A DNA stretch of 64,000 bases from JAEXNA01 sp037968995 (GTDB taxonomy: Bacteria; Vulcanimicrobiota; Xenobia; Xenobiales; JADMJV01), in assembly GCA_037968995.1 (NCBI GenBank), contig JBBKWP010000363.1, positions 9,838 through 73,837 on the forward strand, read 5' to 3'. The position numbers and the translations under genes were made by a program. The first letter of the stretch is position 1, and every line of letters starts with the position of its first letter. The notes beneath the pieces were generated by a model. That model was not told the DNA's origin and ran no database searches. It saw only the letters and a list, made by a program, of their open reading frames with translations. Positions 1 to 8,563 of this stretch are shown in pieces.

Positions 1-100
1 CCACAGACCCGGGTCCAACGTATTCTGGGTTGTACGGGTCTATCTCGATCCGTTTTTCCTCAATGGCCTTGAAAATTTCATCTCTCGTCAGAACGCCCAT
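1..100 (-). CDS. dcd: dCTP deaminase, N-terminal fragment cut by the window edge
   Basis: Reading down from an ATG at 98-100, the frame stays open to the window edge (33 residues). It begins MGVLTRDEIFKAIEEKRIEI and continues with DPYNPEYVGPGSV. This matches the start of dCTP deaminases, which open with an S/TDRDI..AIE..I.IDPF....VQPASVD pattern. The family makes dUTP from dCTP, which would supply the thymidylate synthase at 31 kb. AAAGAGG lies 6-12 bases before the ATG on the minus strand. The catalytic residues lie outside the window, so a bifunctional dCTP deaminase/dUTPase or a dUTPase-like protein cannot be excluded. Confidence 0.62.
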   Translation of the reverse strand, partial: MGVLTRDEIFKAIEEKRIEIDPYNPEYVGPGSV

Positions 101-168
101 GAAACCTCTTTCTTTGCTGAACGTTCGAGTTTCGGTCCTGGGAATGGGCACCCTCCCCAGAGAAGGTT

Positions 169-864
169 TTATCCCGCTAGAGTTATGACTTTAACTCCGT
201 TGAGTTCCAGATGATACAGGAATAGGTCGTGCAAGAGATCTCCGGGATGCGGCAGGGCTCCGATCTGTAGAGCCGTGTCGACAGGAAGATCGTAGGTGGC
301 TACGAGGTTCGCGGGAACTACAATGTTCCAGGGGAGATCGGCGCTATTGGCGAGGAATCGCAACCCGGTGGCCAAGTGGTAGAGACAGAGATCCGTGCAG
401 TCTCCGATACATATAATGGTGCGCAGTTCTTGCTCTTGGAGCCGAACGCTGAGCGGCGTTTGGATGAGACTAGCGACAGATCGTTTGTCCATGCGTTCAA
501 AGAGATGAGAAAAATCGAGTTCCCGCAACTCCCGAACCAACTCCGACTCTGGTGTTCCTTGGATGCAGTGAGGAGGAAACGCTGCAAACTCGCGGCTATT
601 CTTTTGATGCGCATCGCTTGGGAAAAGAAAGTTTTTGATTCCGTGCTGATGGCATGCTTTTAGAAACTTGATGGTAGGAGTGACCAAAGCGTGGACTCGT
701 GGACTGGCCAGTGATCCAGTGCGACAGAAGCCTTCGAGCAAGTCGACCCCAACAATAGCGGTCGCTTGAGGTCCTCCAGCCCCATCGATCAGGGTTTCAA
801 GGTTCACGACTGAGCGTTTGGCTTGATGGGATTCTAGCCACGTCCAAAAAGCGGTGTCATTCAT
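169..864 (-). CDS. Isochorismatase/nicotinamidase-family cysteine hydrolase
   Basis: 231 residues of the cysteine-hydrolase fold that includes nicotinamidase and isochorismatase. The family triad is visible: Asp41 in GVDLLEGFC, Lys127 in MDKRSVASL and Cys160 in GDCTDLCLYHLATGL. DAHQKNSREFAAFPPHC (residues 84-100) followed by GTPESEL resembles the D-x-H..EF..FP.HC..GT segment of nicotinamidases, which supplies metal and pocket residues. A role converting nicotinamide to nicotinate in NAD salvage is therefore plausible, but substrate cannot be fixed from sequence. The ATG overlaps the stop of the upstream pilT gene by four bases (ATGA), so the two are probably co-translated. Confidence 0.8.
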   Translation of the reverse strand: MNDTAFWTWLESHQAKRSVVNLETLIDGAGGPQATAIVGVDLLEGFCRTGSLASPRVHALVTPTIKFLKACHQHGIKNFLFPSDAHQKNSREFAAFPPHCIQGTPESELVRELRELDFSHLFERMDKRSVASLIQTPLSVRLQEQELRTIICIGDCTDLCLYHLATGLRFLANSADLPWNIVVPANLVATYDLPVDTALQIGALPHPGDLLHDLFLYHLELNGVKVITLAG

Positions 865-2207
865 AAAAAGTCTAGGTAATCTCCATCAGGACTTTGCGTC
901 GGTGCCTGGCTGGCCTGTGGTGGCTCCGAAGCGGGACCTGAGCGGGAGAGTCGCCTTTGCTCTCCTGCCAAACGTAGTTCGGTCTTGCGGTCAGCCACCT
1001 GGGTCGCGTCTTGATAGTTGATCAGTCCCCTATCGAGCAACGAAATTAAGGACTGATTGAAGGTCTGCATACCTTCGCTCTCTCCTCGTTGGATGTATTG
1101 ATAGATCTCCTGGGTCTGACCGTCAAGAATGTGGGACGCCACGGTGGAGGTATTCATGAGAACCTCCACCGCCGGGATTCGCCCTCGCCCATCGGTCCTA
1201 TTGATCAATTTCTGACTAACGACGCCTCGCAAGCAAGAAGCCAACAGGAGTCGAATCTGTTTTTGGGTGTGGCCTTTGAAAGAATCGACCACTCGGTCAA
1301 TGGCCTGGACAGTGTTCGGAGTGTGCAGAGTCGACAACACCAAGTGCCCCGTTTCGGCCGCGGTGACTGCGGTCATAATGGTCTCGGCGTCGCGCATCTC
1401 CCCCAGCATGATGACATTTGGGTCTTGTCGTAGCGCTTGCTTGAGGGCCTCCACAAAGGATGTAGTGTCGGTGCCGATCTCGCGTTGCGAGATGTAAGCG
1501 GTGCGGTCGGTATGATGAAACTCGATGGGGTCCTCGATGGTGACGACGTGTACGCGGCGATTATCGTTGATCCAGTCCACCACGGAGGCCAAAGTGGTGC
1601 TTTTCCCCGATCCCGCCGGGCCAGTGATAAGGACTAGGCCATCCTGCAGGCTCGCAAGACGCTCTAGGACCGGTGGCAGTCCTAGGTCGTGGAAGGTCGG
1701 AACGGAACTGTTGATCATACGAAAGGCCGCGGTCACGTGGCCGCGCTCCAAGAACGCGTTGAGTCTAAATCGAACGCCGAAGCAGACATACGCATGGTCT
1801 ACTTCTTGGAGGTGGCTGAGTGGCACTCGCTTTCGCGGCGGGAGACAGGAGAGTACCAGATAGGCACTCTCCTCGGCGGTCAGGGGACGGTCGCCGATGG
1901 GAATCAGCCTGCCTTCGACTCGCACGGTGGGTGGCGAATTCGGTTTTATATGGAGATCGCTGGCACGGTTCTTGATGACCGTGCGCATCAAATCTTCAAG
2001 GCGGAAATTTAGACTGCTTGGCGGTACCATTTCTTCGGAAAGGTCCACTGCGAAGGCGCCCTCTCCTGAGTCCCTTGGGCCCACGGTCGCACGATGCTCC
2101 ATACGATGGAGTCGTTCTTCGAGACGTTCTAAACGCTCCTCGAGCCGAGACGCTTTGGGCGGTTCGGGTTCGGAGGTTGTCGTAGGTGTGCTCAGTAAAG
2201 GTTCCAT
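861..2207 (-). CDS. pilT: PilT-type secretion/twitching ATPase
   Basis: 448 residues, a GspE/PilT ATPase. Visible motifs are Walker A GPAGSGKST (196-204), an Asp-box VTIEDPIEF (about 222-230), Walker B NVIMLGEMRD (264-273) and a His-box GHLVLSTLHT (287-296). The C-terminal block EIYQYIQRGESEGMQTFNQS matches the PilT-type end (Y..IQ.G...GMQT), favouring the retraction ATPase over PilB or GspE, whose zinc domain is absent. Residues 1-70 are an unusual extension with a short coiled coil (SRLEERLERLEERLHRMEHR). No pilin, pilC or pilB gene is in the window. The hydrolase gene at 169-864 overlaps its stop. A PilU-like paralogue is the main alternative. Confidence 0.88.
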   Translation of the reverse strand: MEPLLSTPTTTSEPEPPKASRLEERLERLEERLHRMEHRATVGPRDSGEGAFAVDLSEEMVPPSSLNFRLEDLMRTVIKNRASDLHIKPNSPPTVRVEGRLIPIGDRPLTAEESAYLVLSCLPPRKRVPLSHLQEVDHAYVCFGVRFRLNAFLERGHVTAAFRMINSSVPTFHDLGLPPVLERLASLQDGLVLITGPAGSGKSTTLASVVDWINDNRRVHVVTIEDPIEFHHTDRTAYISQREIGTDTTSFVEALKQALRQDPNVIMLGEMRDAETIMTAVTAAETGHLVLSTLHTPNTVQAIDRVVDSFKGHTQKQIRLLLASCLRGVVSQKLINRTDGRGRIPAVEVLMNTSTVASHILDGQTQEIYQYIQRGESEGMQTFNQSLISLLDRGLINYQDATQVADRKTELRLAGEQRRLSRSGPASEPPQASQAPTQSPDGDYLDFL

Positions 2208-2239
2208 ATTCCCTCATTCTTACTCTGTTGTTGAAACCC

Positions 2240-2275
2240 TAGAAAGCTGACCTGGGCTTCCGGGTCGGCTTTCTA
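2240..2275 (-). terminator. Inverted repeat after the lipoprotein gene, terminator-like
   Basis: An 8-bp perfect stem (TAGAAAGC at 2240-2247 with GCTTTCTA at 2268-2275) is extended inward by GACC/GGTC around a GC-rich loop. It lies 22 bases past the stop of the minus-strand lipoprotein gene and ahead of pilT. There is no long T-run, so it may be a weak or Rho-assisted terminator, or a leader structure for pilT. Confidence 0.5.
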
Positions 2276-2297
2276 AGTTGACTCGCCCCTTGGCAGC

Positions 2298-3578
2298 CTA
2301 GAGCTTCTCCTCGAAGACGACAATGGCATCCACCAGATCCACCGGGAGCGGAAAGACAGGGTCAACGACCCGACGGATCTCAAATTCTAGACCGCTGGTC
2401 CGGATAGTTCCTTTGTAAACCACACGACCGTCGGCCTGAACGCGCACTTGTCTGAACGTGGGGGTGGGGACGGCTACGGTTCCGTAGGCCTGTTGAATTT
2501 CGTGCAGCATGCTTCCGACGCCGAACCCTTCCGGAAGTCGGAACGCCTCGGACGTTGTACGCACGGACTGCAGTCGCCTGTCCGTGGAACGGAAGGTAAG
2601 TTCGACGCCGGTTGGCTCTTTGGGTTTGGCTACGACGAATTCCTGAGCTTCAGAGAAAATCGGAGGAGAATCAAACTTCAGGCGATGCTGCAAAATTCGA
2701 TAGGACATCCCAAGGTTAAACGCTCCGATCGACTGTCCGGGGGTAATGGAGCGCTCGTTGAGGTACTTGGCGCCACTAGTGAGCTTTTCTCGTTCGACTT
2801 TGGCTGCCTCCACCGTTGCCTCTTTGAGGTCGATGTTTTGAAGAATCTGCTGGACTTGTCGGCCTATGGCATCGTCGTCCTTGATTTTGATAACATCTTG
2901 GAGCAACACGTGGCTTCGACTACCGGCCGCCAACTCTCTGCCATCCGAAGCGATATAGGCCCTAGCGAGGGCGAATTTCGCGGACCGCAGTCCGGGTTTC
3001 TCCTCAACCTGCTTTTCGAGAATGCCCGTGATCCTGGATCGTTCGCTCACATCCATGGCACCGAAGTCACGGCCCTCCCAGTCTTGTCCGGTAGCGTCGT
3101 TTGTAAGCAGTACGTCGATCCGCTGCTCGAAGTAGCGACCGTTCCGTCCGTCGACTTTGTCGCGGACTCCCTTGCCCTCGAGGGCTTGCCCCCACAATCC
3201 TGTCGTGCGCCGCACCCCTAGGGGTGCGTCTTGTGGGTCAAACTTCACTCGAACTTGATAGAGACTGAGCCCTGATAGAGTGGTCAAATCGAAATCGAAA
3301 TAGAATTTTCCCTTGCGCACCACGGCACTATCTCTAGACAGCACTTGGTCTTCCCGATTTCGAAGCTCAGCCTTCAGGGGCGAACCTCCAGGAAGATCGG
3401 TCTCCCCCTCTACAATCAGAATATGGTCGGCTGTATTAGTGGCCTGAAACTTCATGGAAACAGCGCGGGCCGGCGGTTCTTCGCACCCGCTCATCAAGGC
3501 TGCTGTCGTCGCTGCAATCAGGACCCAACCTTTTTGAGGAAAAGAACGCTTTCTCTTATGTCCGCTGGAGGGCTGCAA
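2298..3578 (-). CDS. Predicted lipoprotein of unknown function
   Basis: 426 residues. A basic n-region (KRKRSFPQKG) and hydrophobic stretch lead to the lipobox LMSGC, with lipidation predicted at Cys32, so the mature protein should be membrane anchored outside the cytoplasm. I do not recognise a catalytic family. Residues 45-125 look beta-rich (alternating hydrophobic, with GEFxF-like strands), 170-260 are helical and charged, and the last 170 residues are again beta-rich. It follows rpe by six bases and so sits at the end of the PASTA-PASTA-rpe run, which hints at an envelope role. Lgt at 57.2 kb would be the lipidating enzyme. Confidence 0.72.
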   Translation of the reverse strand: MQPSSGHKRKRSFPQKGWVLIAATTAALMSGCEEPPARAVSMKFQATNTADHILIVEGETDLPGGSPLKAELRNREDQVLSRDSAVVRKGKFYFDFDLTTLSGLSLYQVRVKFDPQDAPLGVRRTTGLWGQALEGKGVRDKVDGRNGRYFEQRIDVLLTNDATGQDWEGRDFGAMDVSERSRITGILEKQVEEKPGLRSAKFALARAYIASDGRELAAGSRSHVLLQDVIKIKDDDAIGRQVQQILQNIDLKEATVEAAKVEREKLTSGAKYLNERSITPGQSIGAFNLGMSYRILQHRLKFDSPPIFSEAQEFVVAKPKEPTGVELTFRSTDRRLQSVRTTSEAFRLPEGFGVGSMLHEIQQAYGTVAVPTPTFRQVRVQADGRVVYKGTIRTSGLEFEIRRVVDPVFPLPVDLVDAIVVFEEKL

Positions 3579-3584
3579 CGCTTG

Positions 3585-4253
3585 TCAGGACGAAGGTGGG
3601 CCCGGCCGCAAGGCCGCAATCGCAGACTTAGGTTCTTGAGCACCAAACAGATAGCTACCTGCTACCAGAAAGTCAGCACCGGCCTTCTGGCAGAGCGGCC
3701 CCGTTTTTGCATTGATTCCACCGTCAACACCCACAACCCACCCGGCATCATACTCGTCGGAAAGTCGTCGGGCGTGAGCGATCTTGGGAAGAGTCTCTGA
3801 AAGGAATTTTTGACCACCGAAACCGGGATTGACGGTCATGATCAAAAGACTGTCGAGAACCTCGCGCAGATACTCCAAGCCCACAAGGGGCGTGTGGGGA
3901 TTGAATGCGAGGCCGGCTTTCATCCCCAACTGTCGAATGCGCTGAAGGGTTCGGTGGAGATTTTGACAGACTTCGACGTGAACCGACACTTGGTAGACTT
4001 TCAATTCAGCCAATCTTTCCAAGTAATCGTCTGGATTGCTGACCATCAGGTGGACGTCGAGCGCAACACCTGGAAACGATTCGGCTAAGGCCTGGGTGAT
4101 GGGAAACCCGAATGAGAGGTTCGGAACAAAGTGGCCGTCCATGAAGTCGAGGTGCAGTAGATCTGCACCTGATTCCAAAAGTCTCGAAACGTCGTCCGCC
4201 ATTCGACTGAAGTCACAGGCGAGAACCGAAGGGGCTATCTGAATCTTATTCAA
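3585..4253 (-). CDS. rpe: Ribulose-phosphate 3-epimerase
   Basis: 222 residues, the normal family length, a TIM-barrel enzyme that interconverts ribulose 5-phosphate and xylulose 5-phosphate in the pentose phosphate pathway. It opens with IAPSVLACDF. Metal ligands are in place: His34 and Asp36 in LHLDFMDGHFVPN, His68 in DVHLM and Asp177 in VGVDGGIN. The phosphate loop VNPGFGGQKF is at 141-150. Asp36 and Asp177 would be the acid/base pair. It lies 80 bases after the second PASTA gene and six bases before the lipoprotein gene. Confidence 0.96.
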   Translation of the reverse strand: MNKIQIAPSVLACDFSRMADDVSRLLESGADLLHLDFMDGHFVPNLSFGFPITQALAESFPGVALDVHLMVSNPDDYLERLAELKVYQVSVHVEVCQNLHRTLQRIRQLGMKAGLAFNPHTPLVGLEYLREVLDSLLIMTVNPGFGGQKFLSETLPKIAHARRLSDEYDAGWVVGVDGGINAKTGPLCQKAGADFLVAGSYLFGAQEPKSAIAALRPGPPSS

Positions 4254-4333
4254 TGGAAGAACCTACTTTTCTCTCTATTTTTTTTCGTGGACGTTCGGTG
4301 AGGAGCCTTCAGCAATAGTGCCATGAAGGACGC

Positions 4334-4942
4334 TTATCGGTAGGCCCGACGAACAGTGAGGTGAACTTCTTGCCCTCTTTGAACCTCTTTGCCAGCCCCT
4401 GGGTTTTGCTTAGTGACAGCCTCGTCTTCCTGATAGGAGGGTTCCACAAAACTGACTTTTCCGAGACGCAACTTGGAATTGGAGAGGGCGATTTTTGCCG
4501 ATCGAAGCGACTCGCCTTCCAATTTGGGCACGACCATGAGTTCCGGGCCCAGGGAAACGGCCACTAGAACAGTGCGACCTTCTCTCACTTTTCGACCCGC
4601 CGGAGGGTTCTGGCTTAGGACAATCCTTTTAGCGACCTTCTTGTCGTGTCGGGACTCGTGGACCTGAAGCTTGAGACCCTGCTTTTCAATGGTGTCGTAT
4701 GCCGTTTTGATTTCCATTCCCACGACCTTGGGGACGTCTTTTTCCGGGGGAATGAGAAAATAGTCGTCATAAATTCGAAGGCCGAAGACGCTGACAGACC
4801 AGATCGTAGCCGACAGTAGTATCATAGCCAATGCCACCGAAAAGAGCTTGCCGGCCCAACTATTTCCTTTCGCGACCAGCGATTCCGTAAGTGGGGCCGT
4901 CTCAAGAATGTCGTCGTTTTGGCTGGAGGGTTGCTCGCTCAC
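4334..4942 (-). CDS. Membrane-anchored protein with two PASTA domains
   Basis: 202 residues. A short acidic N-terminus is followed by one membrane segment (about 32-55) and two PASTA-type repeats outside the membrane (about 66-130 and 133-200), recognisable by the pattern VPKVVGMEIKTAYDTIEKQGL...QNPPAGRKVREG.TV.V and its repeat VPKLEGESLRSAKIAL. PASTA domains bind muropeptides or mediate contacts of PBPs and PknB-type kinases, but here there is no kinase or transpeptidase domain. The start is GTG, overlapping the TAG of the upstream PASTA gene by one base (TAGTG), so the two are translated together. Confidence 0.82.
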   Translation of the reverse strand: MSEQPSSQNDDILETAPLTESLVAKGNSWAGKLFSVALAMILLSATIWSVSVFGLRIYDDYFLIPPEKDVPKVVGMEIKTAYDTIEKQGLKLQVHESRHDKKVAKRIVLSQNPPAGRKVREGRTVLVAVSLGPELMVVPKLEGESLRSAKIALSNSKLRLGKVSFVEPSYQEDEAVTKQNPGAGKEVQRGQEVHLTVRRAYR

Positions 4943-6159
4943 TAATTCCCTACCCAGGGTGCCGGTGTGAATGCGGGGGTTGGAGCCGGACCTTGGGCCG
5001 AAGCCGGGGCGGCCTTAGGATCGGAGATCACGAGGTCAACGCGACTGCCAGCCACGGCTTCAATACCGGGACTAGGACGTTGACCTATCACCTCACCAAG
5101 AATTTCACCGTGACTTCTTCGAATGGTTCCGGGCACCAACCCGGATTTTTCGAGTTGGACCCGCGCTTCTGCCTCGGAGAGGCCGGAAAGGCTAGGTATT
5201 ACAGCGGCCGCTGCTATTTTTACTTGCACCGAAGACTGAGCAGAGGTAAGCGGATCCCCGGAGGGAGGGTCTTGAAATGTGATGACAGCCGTCTCGGGTG
5301 CGCTATCGGGAACCGACAGCGCGACTCCTTCGGTTGCCGCAAGTTTGCGGGCCGCGGCGATGGTTAGACCCTCGAACTGTGGGGCGTGGAGTCCGGTCTG
5401 ACTGGACACATCGGGAGTCGTAACCGGAGCGGGGATCGGAATGAAGACGGTGACTCTCGCCCCTGCCCCCAATGTCTGCCCGGCCTCGGGTTCTTGGCGA
5501 AGGATGTAGGCTGGGTCACCGGCGCGGAAATTCTCTTGGGCCACTTCCTTGACCACCAGAGCGAGACCCAGGTTTTCAAGGGCAGTTTTGGCCTCAGAAA
5601 CTGTCATGTCTCGAAGTTCAGGGACCTCAATTTCGCCTACTCCTCCTGAGATGGTGAGGGTCACCACGCCGCTCGGGACCACTTTTTCGCCACCGATGGG
5701 CACCTGCGTGATGACGCGCCCGATCGGAACGGTCTGGGACTTCGCTTCCGCAAATTTGACTACGAACCCGAGTCGCAACAACTGGTCTTCCGCTTCGGAT
5801 CGCGTTTTTCCAATAAGGTCAGGCAGCGGGATCCCGTCGGGCCCTTTAGAGATCACTAAGGTGACGACACTCATTCTTGGCATGGAGGTCCCTGCGGCAG
5901 GCTCCTGAGTGAGCACCTTGCCGTCGAACTCACTGCTCGTCGATTCTTGAATTCTCGTTGCGACGCCTAAGTTTGAGGCCTTGATTAAGGCGCTCGCTTC
6001 TGCGAGCGTCTTTCCGACGACGGATGGAACTAGGATTCGGCTGGGCTTTAAAAAAATCCAGGCCGAACACCCCAGGACAACCATAAGAAGTCCGGCGGCG
6101 ACGAATTTTCCGCGACCGGTCTCCGAGGCATTTTTGTTTGTTTTTTTACTCTTGGCCAC
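4942..6159 (-). CDS. Membrane-anchored protein with about five PASTA domains
   Basis: 405 residues. A Lys-rich cytoplasmic start is followed by a membrane segment at about 19-37, then around five consecutive PASTA repeats (opening LVPSVVGKTLAEA, IPLPDLIGKTRSEAEDQL, EVPELRDMTVSEAKTAL, APQFEGLTIAAARKL and VIPSLSGLSEAEARVQL). An Ala/Pro-rich tail ends the protein. The architecture is the extracellular half of a PknB/Stk kinase without the kinase. Two separate Hanks kinases occur in this window (12.9 and 38-40 kb) but neither has PASTA repeats. It is first in an operon with the second PASTA gene, rpe and the lipoprotein gene. Confidence 0.84.
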   Translation of the reverse strand: MAKSKKTNKNASETGRGKFVAAGLLMVVLGCSAWIFLKPSRILVPSVVGKTLAEASALIKASNLGVATRIQESTSSEFDGKVLTQEPAAGTSMPRMSVVTLVISKGPDGIPLPDLIGKTRSEAEDQLLRLGFVVKFAEAKSQTVPIGRVITQVPIGGEKVVPSGVVTLTISGGVGEIEVPELRDMTVSEAKTALENLGLALVVKEVAQENFRAGDPAYILRQEPEAGQTLGAGARVTVFIPIPAPVTTPDVSSQTGLHAPQFEGLTIAAARKLAATEGVALSVPDSAPETAVITFQDPPSGDPLTSAQSSVQVKIAAAAVIPSLSGLSEAEARVQLEKSGLVPGTIRRSHGEILGEVIGQRPSPGIEAVAGSRVDLVISDPKAAPASAQGPAPTPAFTPAPWVGN

Positions 6160-6410
6160 CGCCGTACTCCCTGTCGCCTGGTTAAGGACGAATTCCCGTT
6201 CGGAGTTCCTTGGATGGTTGCCTGCCCGTGGAAGACAAGGGCCTTTTATAGGCAGTTTTCTGCCTTAGAAACGGACAGACCAGATCGTTAGCCGACGGGC
6301 CCTACGAGAAGGAGGCATCAAGACGGTGCGGAAAGGAAACTTATAGCCAATTTATTCTATGGCAAGACTTCAGACAGGAGATGCCCCTGTTTGTGGAGAG
6401 AGACTCTTCG

Positions 6411-8492
6411 ATGAAAAAGAAGTTGGGGCCCACCGGGCACAAGCCCGACCTTCCCGCTCGCGGTAAGGACAAAGCTGGAGAGCCGTCCAAGGGACTAACT
6501 CGAAAAGACGGATATTCTCGTTCCGCTCCGATGCGTCGCGACGACTTTGACAAGCCGCTTTTTGGAGACGTCGCCGACGATGAACTAGAAGCGACCCTAG
6601 AAAAGATCGAAGCGAGTCTTTTAGAGGCGCCCACCGATCGGGACCTCCATATTCGTAAGTACAAGGTACTTAGAAAGCTCGGAGAGCGGGGAACGATGCG
6701 AGCCAGTCTCCAGTTCGCCGCAAGAGAGCTAAAAGATCCGTTTTTCGGGATCAAGCTTGCTGAGGCTCTCGAAGAGGAAGGCCGGTATCAGGCTGCTCTC
6801 GAGTGGAGGCGCTGGGTCATCCAGTTCGATGCCAACGACCCGGATTCGGTTCGTCGTCTAGCTGGAACAGCAGTTCGCGCCGGAGATTTCCAAACCGCTG
6901 AGCAGTCTTACTCCAAACTGGTGGAACTCCGCCAACGCGAAGACAATCCTTTGGGCGGGACTTTTTACGAAGAGATGTTGGGAAAGGGCCTCGACCCGCA
7001 CAAACGTCGAGAGCTCCAACGGATCGGTTTGCGCCTTCTTGGGAAAGCTCTAGCTTTTCAGGACAAGAGCGGGAACCTGCTGGAAGCAGCCGCACGCCTG
7101 AGCTACCGCGTCCGTGACCTCGAGGCCTCGCGCGGATTCTACGAACGTGCTATCTCAACGAACAGTCACCACCGCAACACTAGGGAATGGAAATGGGAAC
7201 TTCTACGGGTCCTGGCCGCTTCCGGTCACCAGCAAGCCTGGCGAGAGATGAACTCATCTTTCACGGCCGAGCTTCAGGAGTACCTGAAAAATCACCGTGG
7301 AGATTCTCGAGCCTGGACAATTCTCGCTCGTCAGCAAATTCAGGGTGGGGAGTTTGAGCCTGCCATCGAGACTCTAAAAAGTGCTCTACGTGCCGACAGT
7401 CGAAATGCGCAAGCTTTGTGGGAGTTAGGGCGTCTGTACGTTCGGATGGGACGCTCGCAGGAGGCTGTCGATTACTATTCTGAGATCATCTTCGACCCGA
7501 ATGAGAAACGTTCTGTTCGGCGCGCCATCGAGCGGGCATTGGCCGACCTTTATTTCAAGACCGGTCGGTTTCGCGAGTCTCTAGAGATCTATCAGCGTGA
7601 GTTGGAAACGAACCTCGCCATGATCGCGCCTATTTACGAAGCAGTGGATGAGTTGGAGACGGCCCAAGACTTCTATCTCCGTTCCGTGGTTCAGAGCCCC
7701 CGAGACGCTCGATCACATCTTGGGACCGCCGAGTATTGGGTACGACGTGAGGATTGGGACAAAGCTGTCGCGGCGGCTCAGGCCGGACTGTCTTGCACTT
7801 ACGCTACGGAAGAAGTTCATTCCAACTTGGCGGTGGCATTGGCCACTTCACAGATGCGAACCGGCCAGGTCGAGGGCGCCTTGCAGACGATGGAAGAGAT
7901 CTGCAACACCTACCCCGATTCGATCCATCAAACCTTTCGCAAGGTCAAGATTTTGATCATGCTCAAGCGCAAAGAAGAAGCATTAGCCTTAGCCGACGAG
8001 GTGCGAAGCTCCGCGCAGCATCAAACTGGCTGCGCACCAGCGGAGTCCTCGCTATGGAGCCTTTTGGGAGACTGTCACTCCTTGCTCGGCAACACGCAGG
8101 CTGCCGAAGAAGCGTACAGTAACGCTCTCAAGTATGACTTCATGGATTCCATCGCAGTCCGGGGCCTTGGACTGGTGGCCGAGAAGCAGAAAGACTTCGC
8201 TCGGGCGTTGGAGATGTTCCAAAGATTCGTACTTCTGGATCCGCTGAATCTTGCGACACCGACCATTCGTCAACGGATCGAGGAACTGCGGGAGAAGGTT
8301 GGGCCTCAAGCCCCTGAAGCGACACCGGCACCGAGTCTGGTGGGAGAACCTTTGGAAGATGCCCCTATGGGTGGCGCTTCCGTCGCGGATATGCCGAGTC
8401 GAGAGGTACCCGCTCCTCCGCCCGTCGCCGAAGCCGACAAGGAAGGTTGGCTGGGTGGCGGGGACGACGACTGGTTCGAGCCCGATCGTTAG
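6411..8492 (+). CDS. Large TPR protein
   Basis: About 693 residues from the ATG at 6411. An earlier in-frame ATG at 6381 has AGGAG directly abutting it, too close to work, while 6411 has GGAGAG about ten bases upstream. A basic low-complexity start (to about residue 60) leads into many degenerate tetratricopeptide helices, the clearest being AQALWELGRLYVRMGRSQEA, WSLLGDCHSLLGNTQAAEEA and LGLVAEKQKDFARALEMFQ. The tail is Pro/Ala-rich and ends GWLGGGDDDWFEPDR. No signal peptide or membrane segment is seen, so it is a cytoplasmic scaffold of unknown partner. It is 71 bases ahead of trkA on the same strand. Confidence 0.8.
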   Translation: MKKKLGPTGHKPDLPARGKDKAGEPSKGLTRKDGYSRSAPMRRDDFDKPLFGDVADDELEATLEKIEASLLEAPTDRDLHIRKYKVLRKLGERGTMRASLQFAARELKDPFFGIKLAEALEEEGRYQAALEWRRWVIQFDANDPDSVRRLAGTAVRAGDFQTAEQSYSKLVELRQREDNPLGGTFYEEMLGKGLDPHKRRELQRIGLRLLGKALAFQDKSGNLLEAAARLSYRVRDLEASRGFYERAISTNSHHRNTREWKWELLRVLAASGHQQAWREMNSSFTAELQEYLKNHRGDSRAWTILARQQIQGGEFEPAIETLKSALRADSRNAQALWELGRLYVRMGRSQEAVDYYSEIIFDPNEKRSVRRAIERALADLYFKTGRFRESLEIYQRELETNLAMIAPIYEAVDELETAQDFYLRSVVQSPRDARSHLGTAEYWVRREDWDKAVAAAQAGLSCTYATEEVHSNLAVALATSQMRTGQVEGALQTMEEICNTYPDSIHQTFRKVKILIMLKRKEEALALADEVRSSAQHQTGCAPAESSLWSLLGDCHSLLGNTQAAEEAYSNALKYDFMDSIAVRGLGLVAEKQKDFARALEMFQRFVLLDPLNLATPTIRQRIEELREKVGPQAPEATPAPSLVGEPLEDAPMGGASVADMPSREVPAPPPVAEADKEGWLGGGDDDWFEPDR

Positions 8493-8563
8493 AATCTGAG
8501 ATCTATTTTTAGACTTCGGTTGGCACTGGAGGGTTCTCCTAGCGGGCACAGAATCCGCGCCAC

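Noticed and set aside
1996..2217. 73-codon minus-strand frame overlapping the pilT start
   Set aside because: It is a frame shadow of the charged coiled coil of PilT; the start-proximal sequence favours the PilT frame.
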